Source: Candidatus Hydrogenedentota bacterium
GTDB taxonomy: Bacteria > Hydrogenedentota > Hydrogenedentia > Hydrogenedentales > SLHB01
DNA: 59,016 nucleotides
Assembly (NCBI GenBank): GCA_020849535.1
Contig: JADLGB010000011.1
Span: 1 to 59,016, forward strand
Reading direction: 5' to 3'
Below the pieces are notes generated by a model that was given only the letters and a program-made list of their open reading frames with translations, searched no databases and was not told the origin of the DNA. Positions 53,136 through 59,016 of this stretch are shown here, one piece after another. The position numbers and the translations under genes were made by a program. The stretch's first letter is position 1. Each line of letters opens with the position of its first letter.

Positions 53136-54545
53136 ATGACCTTGAACACCCATCCCACGATTGAACTTCTGCTCAGCCATGTTTCCAGCCTGCTGGGTGT
53201 CGGACTTGGCATCCTGCTGATGGCGCGCATCCTGCGCCAACAGAACCGGCCGGCGGTCTCCATCGCGTGGCTATTGTCGATTCTTCTGATGCCTTACGTC
53301 GGAGTTCCCGCCTACCTGCTGTTCGGCGGACGCAAGCTCAGGAGCCAGGCTGGCCGTAAGGAGCGCCTCTTCGAGCCCGATTGCGACGCACCGGACAGCC
53401 GAACGAAGAACCACATCGAGCAGGTGCTTTTGACGGCGGGCATGCCGCCGGCCCGGCGCGACAACTACGTCGAGGTTATTCCAGATGGCGTCGAGGCCTT
53501 CAACACCCTCCTCCGCCTCATCGACGAGGCCCAGCATTCCATCAACATCATGACCTTTATCCTCGGACGCGATGACACGGGCAAGGCGATCATCGAGCAC
53601 CTGGCCCGGCGCGCGAAGGAAGGCGTCGAGGTGCGGCTGCTTCTGGACGCCTTGGGCTGCGTGCGGACGCGGGGCCGCTTTGCGAATCCGCTACGGGCCG
53701 CAGGCGGCAAGGTGGGTGTCTTCATGCCGGTGTTGCCTCTGCGGCGCAAATGGTCGGCCAACCTGCGCAACCATCGCAAGGTCGCCGTCTTCGATCAGAA
53801 GCGTGCCCTCATCGGGGGCATGAACCTCGCCGAAGAATACATGGGCTCCGATCCGCTGGATCGGCGTTTCATTGACACGACGGCGCTGGTGCTTGGGCCG
53901 GTGGTGCACGACTTCGCCACCGTGTTTGCCAGCGATTGGGAGTTCGCGACGGATGAGGACCTCGTCCTGTTGCCGGCCGAACCGATCACCCCGGAGAATG
54001 ACCCCGGCGACGCCATCGCTCAGATGGTGGCCAGCGGGCCCGATGTCGTGGGCGATCCACTGTATGAGGCGATTCTGTGCGCCGCTTACGAAGCGCGGGA
54101 GCGCATCTGGATTACGACGCCTTACTTCATCCCCGATGAAGGGCTCCTGCAGGCGGTGGTGCTTCAAACCCGGTTGGGACGCGATGTGCGCATCATCTTG
54201 CCCGCGCACTCCAACCACTATCTCGCCGACTTGGCGCGCGGGCGCTTCCTGCGCAAGCTGCACGCGGCGGGCGCGAAGATCTACGTTCACGAAAAGATGA
54301 TCCACGCCAAGCATATTTTGTTTGACGATCGCGTCACGGTGGTGGGCACGGTCAACTTCGACGTGCGCAGTCTCTACCTCAATTACGAGATCGCGATGTT
54401 TGTCTACTCGGAATCCGAGATCGCCCGCACCGAAGACTGGATGCAATCGCTCATGAACGCCTCCACCCTGTACACGCCCGAGAAGGTCAGCCACGCCCGC
54501 CAGTGGGCTGAAGACCTCGGCCTGCTCGTCTCGCCCTTGTTGTAG
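53136..54545 (+). CDS. cls: Cardiolipin synthase (phospholipase D family)
   Basis: 469 aa from ATG 53136 (GAGG upstream). Two N-terminal transmembrane helices (SSLLGVGLGILLMARIL and VSIAWLLSILLMPYVGVPAYLLFGG) match the PLDc_N region. The two HKD motifs are NHRKVAVFD with His213 and HAKHILFDD with His390. It condenses two phosphatidylglycerols, or PG with PE, into cardiolipin at the inner membrane. Length agrees with ClsA-type enzymes. Isolated; the next gene is convergent. Confidence 0.93.
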   Translation: MTLNTHPTIELLLSHVSSLLGVGLGILLMARILRQQNRPAVSIAWLLSILLMPYVGVPAYLLFGGRKLRSQAGRKERLFEPDCDAPDSRTKNHIEQVLLTAGMPPARRDNYVEVIPDGVEAFNTLLRLIDEAQHSINIMTFILGRDDTGKAIIEHLARRAKEGVEVRLLLDALGCVRTRGRFANPLRAAGGKVGVFMPVLPLRRKWSANLRNHRKVAVFDQKRALIGGMNLAEEYMGSDPLDRRFIDTTALVLGPVVHDFATVFASDWEFATDEDLVLLPAEPITPENDPGDAIAQMVASGPDVVGDPLYEAILCAAYEARERIWITTPYFIPDEGLLQAVVLQTRLGRDVRIILPAHSNHYLADLARGRFLRKLHAAGAKIYVHEKMIHAKHILFDDRVTVVGTVNFDVRSLYLNYEIAMFVYSESEIARTEDWMQSLMNASTLYTPEKVSHARQWAEDLGLLVSPLL

Positions 54546-54616
54546 CGCAGGGCACGAACTGCGCCGCAAGCTGCGGGGCCGAATATAGGATGGCAGGAGA
54601 AGTCTTCAGGCAAATA

Positions 54617-54780
54617 AATCAAGACACAGGCGAGGGCGCCTGTGCCACACGCGCTTGCCATGCCTGCAGGAGTTCTTCCTTCTTGCCGTACCTGGTCCGC
54701 CAAGAGGCTTCATGAGTTTCATCAAGACGACGAATAGGAGATAGACGTGTGGCACAGGCGCCCTCGCCTGTGTCTTGATT
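54617..54780. repeat. Perfect 35-bp inverted repeat flanking 94 bp
   Basis: The arm 54617-54651 begins AATCAAGACACAGGCG and is repeated as its exact reverse complement at 54746-54780. Each arm contains its own palindrome CACAGGCG-AGGG-CGCCTGTG. A third palindrome core is at 49542-49563. The 94 bp between the arms hold no gene. The layout is that of a small inverted-repeat element (MITE-like) or a long hairpin between the convergent cls and HZS-like genes. The remaining 54546-54867 has a small GCGCAG/CTGCGC stem after the cls stop and nothing else. Confidence 0.85.
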
Positions 54781-54867
54781 GGTAATCGATGTCTCCGCTT
54801 GCGTAGTGTAGCTGCTACGCCAAACCTGCAAAAGCAGCCTGGTTCGAATGGCCGGAATGGAGATTCC

Positions 54868-57108
54868 TTACTGCGCCAGCCACCATTGCATGAGGTCTGC
54901 GAGTGCCTGCGGCGGATTCTCCGGGACGGGTCCCCCGAACACATCCTCCTCGTTCAGGCCATGACAGTTGGTGCATGACCGGATCTCGCCCGGCTGGAAG
55001 GTCAGCCAGAATCGTTCCCGCACAGCCGGGGTCCCGTCGAGTTCGGTGGTCTGCCACGACAACGCACGCCTCGCGGGCACGAAGGCCGCCATCGACCCGT
55101 CATCCCCAAGTCTCACGGCACCCTCGGGTGCGCCGGATTCCGCCGGATTCACCGCGTCGTCCATCGCACGGGCTATCACGCGCCGCCCTTCTGAGCGATA
55201 CCCGCGCAACTGCTGCCCTTCGAAGAACTGCAGCCACGCGATCTCCTTCGGCGTGGACAAGCCATCCGAAGTTTTGTGATCGCTCCACGCGATCTTCAGA
55301 TTGATGTCCTGCTGCTCATCGCCGCGGACCGTCACGTCCCGGCACACCAGCAGTGCGAGGTTGTTTTCAACCAGATACTCACGTAGCGCCGACACGTTGG
55401 CCGCACCCCCGAGTGCCTGCTCCATTACTGCTTGCTCGGTGTCCGGCACTACTTCCACAGTCTTCTTGGGGCGCGCCCGCGCCACGACCTCGACCGGTTG
55501 CAATTCCCACATGCGGCCCGAATAGACGAGGGTCCGATACCGGTAGTTATCGAAGTAGGAGACATCTTCAACGATGCCTCCAGGATTCAGGCGCGCGCCG
55601 GGTTTCAGAGTGCCATCCGGCCCGCCAGGGACAAGCTGCCGAATCGAGAAGTCATAGCGGCTGCTGATCTCAAACGGAGCGGGGGAGGGAGGACTACTGG
55701 CCGTCGCATCGTCGCGGTACGGACTCGAACTGTGCACGGCCCAAAGCGTCCCGTCCGTCGTCGGCAAGGGGTCACGGAAAAGGCCGATGTTCGCATATCC
55801 GGGGTTTTCGCCATCCTCGACGTAGCTGGATGTCTCCGTGTGGGTCTCGTACTTGATCCGCATGTCATCCGCGTTCAGCGATGGCTTCGCGTTGAGGGAC
55901 ACGATCTGACCCGCCGCGTGCGTACCGAACTCCAGCACGTTGCTCATGTAGTACCGGCCCGGCTTCGTGGGGTCCTCCGCAAGGTGCATCACGTTGCGGA
56001 TGCGCGGAGTCGAGAATGCGTAAGCCTCCGGCAGATACGTGCGCGCCGAGGGGATGTAGCCGGACAATTCGAGCCGGCCGATGTGGTTCAAGGTCTCCAG
56101 TCCGGTGCCGTCATGGTTCATCATCCACGGAAAGAAGACATTGAAGGTGTGCGTCTGTTCCGTCGGTAGCAGTTCATCCCACGTGGGATCGTCAAAGAAC
56201 GCGCGCGGCTCCGGATACACCTCATCTCCCGGCGCGAGCGCATGGGAAACATCCGAGTCCTCGGACTCGTAGGTCACGGCATCGTACGACGGATCCTCGC
56301 CCTCGATCATCGCCGCGATGTCCGCATCCGCCTGCTGGTCGCGTTGCAGATGATCCCACCGCGTGAAGACAATTCGCCCGAAACTATCCACGAACGGCTC
56401 GAAATCCCCCGAAGGCGAATGATCGAGCAGGTGCAGGTCGGAGCCGTCAGCGTTCATACGCCACAATCCGGACACCGTTTTTGCCGACTCGTATTCATCG
56501 AGCTGCGGGTAGAGTCGACGATCCCCGTTGTGGGGCCGGTCGCTCGTGAACAGGATTCGGTCAACGGCGTCGTAGCTGGGCGCGACGTTATTGAAGTCTT
56601 TTGGTTGCTTCAGCCTCCGAATATTGACGGCTTCGCCCTTACCAAGCCCCGTCACCTCGTAAATCTGAAAGTACACGGGTGTGTAATCGTTCTTGGTCGT
56701 GCCCCCGACAACCATGGAGAACAGGGCTTTCGAACCGTTCCAGTGCACGTGCGGATCGCGCACCGCGATGTCCTTTTCCGGCTTGGTCCCGAAACCGGCC
56801 TCCTGGGTTAAGTTGCGGAGGACGCCGTCGGGATATCGGATGTACAGGTCGCCGCCGCGCGGCGCGCTGTACACGTGCCCTTGCTGGTTCCCAAAGGTGG
56901 ACACAATCGTCGTAAAGTCATTGTAGTGAGGTGTTTGGGTAACAAAGAGGATTGGGTTTGCCTGGGGTTCCGGCGTCCCCGGCTCCTCGCCGGGATCGGG
57001 ATTCGGGGTGCCGCCGCCCGTGTCCGGACAACCCGTAAGTCCAAGCAGGACAATAAGTAATCCAATGGACAGGGAAAAAGTATAGAGTACACCCCTCAAG
57101 CCTTGCAT
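54868..57108 (-). CDS. Lipoprotein with HZS-alpha-like propeller and C-terminal CxxCH haem motif
   Basis: 746 aa from ATG 57108 (GAGGAG 6 nt upstream). The lipobox is GLTGC with Cys27, then a Pro/Gly/Glu linker. The body has repeated beta-propeller-like segments (ILFTSDRPHNGDRRLYPQLDEYE, GLWRMNADGSDLHLLDHSPSGDFEP, GRIVFTRWDHLQRDQQADADI) like TolB and the middle domain of hydrazine synthase alpha. Near the end CTNCHG (Cys712-His716) is a c-type haem attachment site. HZS-alpha-like proteins are widespread beyond anammox bacteria and do not by themselves indicate hydrazine synthesis. It may be an electron-transfer or binding lipoprotein outside the inner membrane. Confidence 0.85.
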   Translation of the reverse strand: MQGLRGVLYTFSLSIGLLIVLLGLTGCPDTGGGTPNPDPGEEPGTPEPQANPILFVTQTPHYNDFTTIVSTFGNQQGHVYSAPRGGDLYIRYPDGVLRNLTQEAGFGTKPEKDIAVRDPHVHWNGSKALFSMVVGGTTKNDYTPVYFQIYEVTGLGKGEAVNIRRLKQPKDFNNVAPSYDAVDRILFTSDRPHNGDRRLYPQLDEYESAKTVSGLWRMNADGSDLHLLDHSPSGDFEPFVDSFGRIVFTRWDHLQRDQQADADIAAMIEGEDPSYDAVTYESEDSDVSHALAPGDEVYPEPRAFFDDPTWDELLPTEQTHTFNVFFPWMMNHDGTGLETLNHIGRLELSGYIPSARTYLPEAYAFSTPRIRNVMHLAEDPTKPGRYYMSNVLEFGTHAAGQIVSLNAKPSLNADDMRIKYETHTETSSYVEDGENPGYANIGLFRDPLPTTDGTLWAVHSSSPYRDDATASSPPSPAPFEISSRYDFSIRQLVPGGPDGTLKPGARLNPGGIVEDVSYFDNYRYRTLVYSGRMWELQPVEVVARARPKKTVEVVPDTEQAVMEQALGGAANVSALREYLVENNLALLVCRDVTVRGDEQQDINLKIAWSDHKTSDGLSTPKEIAWLQFFEGQQLRGYRSEGRRVIARAMDDAVNPAESGAPEGAVRLGDDGSMAAFVPARRALSWQTTELDGTPAVRERFWLTFQPGEIRSCTNCHGLNEEDVFGGPVPENPPQALADLMQWWLAQ

Positions 57109-57182
57109 CACGACTCCTCGTGGTCCCATCTATTTATGCCACGAGAATACGTGATTTAGCAAACACTCAGGCCGCGAACCCA

Positions 57183-57226
57183 GTCCGATCGGTCCGATCG
57201 GTCCGATCCGTCCAATCCGTCCGATG
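57183..57226. repeat. 10-bp tandem repeat of GTCCGATCGG type
   Basis: Four to five units (GTCCGATCGG, GTCCGATCGG, GTCCGATCCG, TCCAATCCGT...). Almost the same array is at 58369-58404, so the DUF6263-like gene is flanked by two copies. Confidence 0.85.
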
Positions 57227-57231
57227 CTTTT

Positions 57232-58200
57232 TCACTGTGGCTTTGGAAACGAATTAATCTCGAACTTCGCCGAAATCTCCATGGGCATTTCCATACCTTG
57301 CATGGCAGACACACTTCCCGATGCCTTCCCAGTCGTGACCCATTTCCTTGGCCAGCCCGTCGCTTCCTCGTACTCGGCGGTGCCTGTGCCTTGCCCCGTG
57401 ATCTTGGCGCTGGCTTTACCCGAGGCCATGGCTGCGCCCATGGGCCCCTTGGAGAAGTCGAGCTGATACTGGTCCGTGGTCGAGAGCGTCAAGAGCCCCG
57501 CATTGCGTTCTCCCACCGTGACCGTCGAGGTCCCCTCCACAGGCATCTCGGCGCTTCCCCGGTTCACGGTCTCCTGCCATGTATCTCCCGGGTTAAGCGC
57601 TTTGTCGGGCGTCTTGATGAAGATCTGCTTCATCATCTCCAAGGTCCCCTGGTTGCCATATCCCTGGCGGATCCCCGTTTTGATTTGTTCGGCAGGCAGG
57701 TGCGCGGGAGGCGCGTAGGCATCCGCAATCTTGCTGGCAATCGCATCCGCGCCATCCACGCCGAGCACCTCGCCGTTCCGGCTCACCCGCAACGTGAACT
57801 TCTCGCCTTTCATTGATTCGAGGGCCTTCTGCATGGCCTTCTCGCCGAACATGTCGTCCATACCCGGCAACTGGGGCATGCCCGCGCCTTTGAGCATCCC
57901 GTCGAGACCGGTGGTCTCGGTGCGTATATGATCGATCACCACGTCGAGCGACACCACGCCATTCTCGTCGATGGCCGTCGGGGTCATCACATACGACATC
58001 TCCTTGGAGGCCCCAATCGTCATCTCCATGCCCATCATCTTCATGTTGGTGCTGGATGCGTCGGAAGTGTTAACCGTCCGGGCTACGTTAATCTCCGGAC
58101 GGAACAGCAGCTTGTTCTTATCGGGATCTCCGCAGCCGCTGAGAAGCGCGATAGTACAAAGTAGAAAACTCGCGGTCAGGCACCAGCGTGTGATCTTCAT
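57232..58200 (-). CDS. DUF6263-like lipoprotein
   Basis: 322 aa from ATG 58200 (ATG 58212 also in frame; GAGG lies close to both). The lipobox is LLSGC, Cys23. The protein is Met-rich early on (NMKMMGMEMTIGASKEMSYVMTP) and contains FTLRVSRNGEVLGVDG and TPDKALNPGDTWQETV, which recur in DUF6263-type proteins. No enzymatic motif is visible. It is predicted to be anchored to a membrane and exposed to the periplasm. It is followed by the tandem repeats and preceded by the terminator of the next gene. Confidence 0.8.
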   Translation of the reverse strand: MKITRWCLTASFLLCTIALLSGCGDPDKNKLLFRPEINVARTVNTSDASSTNMKMMGMEMTIGASKEMSYVMTPTAIDENGVVSLDVVIDHIRTETTGLDGMLKGAGMPQLPGMDDMFGEKAMQKALESMKGEKFTLRVSRNGEVLGVDGADAIASKIADAYAPPAHLPAEQIKTGIRQGYGNQGTLEMMKQIFIKTPDKALNPGDTWQETVNRGSAEMPVEGTSTVTVGERNAGLLTLSTTDQYQLDFSKGPMGAAMASGKASAKITGQGTGTAEYEEATGWPRKWVTTGKASGSVSAMQGMEMPMEISAKFEINSFPKPQ

Positions 58201-58317
58201 GACGAGAAACATCCTCTACGGTTGCGCCGCAGTCCGCGGCCGGCCCCCGGTCCCCTGCATAGTACTCCACTTGGCTCCAGTGCAGTCTATCACAGAACCC
58301 ACCAGTGGGGACACCGC

Positions 58318-58352
58318 AAAAGAAAAAGGCCCCGCCACACGCCGGCAGGACC
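58318..58352 (-). terminator. Rho-independent terminator after the membrane acyltransferase-like gene
   Basis: On the minus strand GGTCCTGCC (58344-58352) pairs with GGCGGGGCC (58328-58336), with two G-T pairs, and is followed by TTTTTCTTTT. Confidence 0.85.
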
Positions 58353-58368
58353 CTCAAGAAACTCACAA

Positions 58369-58404
58369 GTCCGATCGGTCCGATCAGTCCGATCCGTCCA
58401 ATCA
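58369..58404. repeat. Second GTCCGATCGG-type 10-bp tandem repeat
   Basis: GTCCGATCGG, TCCGATCAG and GTCCGATCCG units end against the stop codon of the acyltransferase-like gene. Compare 57183-57226. Confidence 0.8.
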
Positions 58405-59016
58405 AAGCTTGATTAATATGTTCTTCTTATACAGGTAATAAGCCGTTCCGTAGCAGATCGCATAGAACAAGGCGAATCCCGCCATGATGGCGACCCAATT
58501 CGTCGTATCTTCCGGGATGAACCGGTGCGACGACTCCATGAGGCACCACTGCAGGATGTAGATGAACAGCGGATTCAACCCAAACACCGTCATGTGCGGG
58601 ATGCGGATCTTGATCATGTCGCACACGACGTAGAAGGCCGCCATCGTGAGGAAGCACAGGCCGCTGCTCCAGAACGCGTACGGGGCCGTCACGTAGTATT
58701 TTGAAAAGACCCATGCCTCCTTGATGTTGCCGATCGGCAGCCGCAACGCCAGTCCCACCAGGCACAACGCCACGCCCCACCCCAGACAACCCACGAGAAT
58801 CTTCTGGGTGTTCTTCGTGGCCATGATGTCGTACGCGATGGTCCCGCAGACGAGCATCAGCATCCAGGACCAGTGGCCGATTGGGCCGCCATTGATGTTG
58901 CAGTCCACCAGCTCCGTGCCAATCGGAATGAGCTTCCAGATGATGGGCATTGTTTCATCGGTGTACTTGACCGATCCGATGAGCCACCCCCCGTACGTGG
59001 TGAACGAGAAGATCAA
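58402..59016 (-). CDS. C-terminal part of a DUF5009/heparan-alpha-glucosaminide acetyltransferase-like membrane protein
   Basis: 204 residues visible; the gene continues beyond the window, so no start is known. Five or six transmembrane helices can be seen. GPIGHWSWMLMLVCGTIAYDIM, SKYYVTAPYAFWSSGLCFLTMAAFYVVCDM and VFGLNPLFIYILQWCL match the end of proteins that transfer acetyl groups to terminal glucosamine across a membrane, or related DUF5009/DUF1624 proteins. The function is consistent with a glycan-degrading lifestyle, but cannot be shown from this part alone. Confidence 0.85.
   Translation of the reverse strand: MIFSFTTYGGWLIGSVKYTDETMPIIWKLIPIGTELVDCNINGGPIGHWSWMLMLVCGTIAYDIMATKNTQKILVGCLGWGVALCLVGLALRLPIGNIKEAWVFSKYYVTAPYAFWSSGLCFLTMAAFYVVCDMIKIRIPHMTVFGLNPLFIYILQWCLMESSHRFIPEDTTNWVAIMAGFALFYAICYGTAYYLYKKNILIKL

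Noticed and set aside
54868..57108. Evidence for anammox metabolism
   Set aside because: HZS-alpha-like propellers occur widely; no beta/gamma subunit, hydrazine dehydrogenase or other anammox gene is present.

Overview
The window is about 59 kb of high-GC DNA with 31 protein-coding genes that I can support, one tRNA gene, one insertion sequence and an unusual amount of structured, repetitive intergenic DNA. Many proteins carry Sec, Tat or lipoprotein signals. The family mix is Gfo/Idh/MocA oxidoreductase, sulfatase, DUF1080, DUF4091, GH42-like and GH29-like proteins, an H-X9-DG type pseudopilin, ECF sigma factors with membrane partners, and a hydrazine-synthase-alpha-like lipoprotein with a haem motif. 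This suggests an uncultured polysaccharide-degrading bacterium of the Planctomycetota/Lentisphaerota/Hydrogenedentota type. That placement is inferred from gene content, not from a marker phylogeny.

Layout. 0-9.5 kb: a Tat-exported oxidoreductase coupled to a HEAT-repeat secreted protein, then a large subtilase with Ig-like repeats and a GH29-like hydrolase. 9.7-18.4 kb: a plus-strand run of leuS, a family 2 glycosyltransferase, a polyprenyl diphosphate synthase, a membrane-anchored GH42-like protein and an FGGY sugar kinase, meeting a convergent DUF4091 protein. 20-24 kb: 1.4 kb of mosaic repeats, then an IS701-like element with a frameshifted transposase, inserted exactly at the stop codon of a small secreted protein. 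24-33.5 kb: a sulfatase, an ECF sigma factor fused to a transmembrane segment and about eight carboxypeptidase-regulatory-like domains, a polytopic membrane protein, an arylsulfotransferase-like lipoprotein with an EF-hand and collagen-like tail, and an MBL-fold protein. 33.5-43 kb: a GH42-like hydrolase, an ECF sigma operon with two membrane proteins, a metallophosphoesterase, tRNA-Arg(CCU), a DUF1080 protein and an alkaline phosphatase. 43-50.7 kb: a large secreted protein of unknown family, an O-methyltransferase, a minus-strand DUF3500 / UPF0104-like / esterase operon and an L,D-transpeptidase. 50.7-53 kb: a pseudopilin gene behind a near-consensus promoter and TWO tandem cobalamin riboswitches. 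53-59 kb: a cardiolipin synthase, an HZS-alpha-like lipoprotein, a DUF6263-like lipoprotein and the end of a DUF5009/acyltransferase-like membrane protein.

Most exciting observations. (1) Tandem B12 riboswitches appear to control a single type II/IV pseudopilin-like gene, a target class I do not know for this riboswitch. (2) A sigma factor is fused to its own transmembrane and extracytoplasmic repeat module, possibly a one-protein membrane-to-promoter signalling device. (3) Intergenic regions are built from a shared kit of hairpin modules with compensatory stem changes, reused in the same order at distant loci. The rest is mainly carbohydrate, sulfate-ester and phosphate-ester scavenging plus housekeeping genes.
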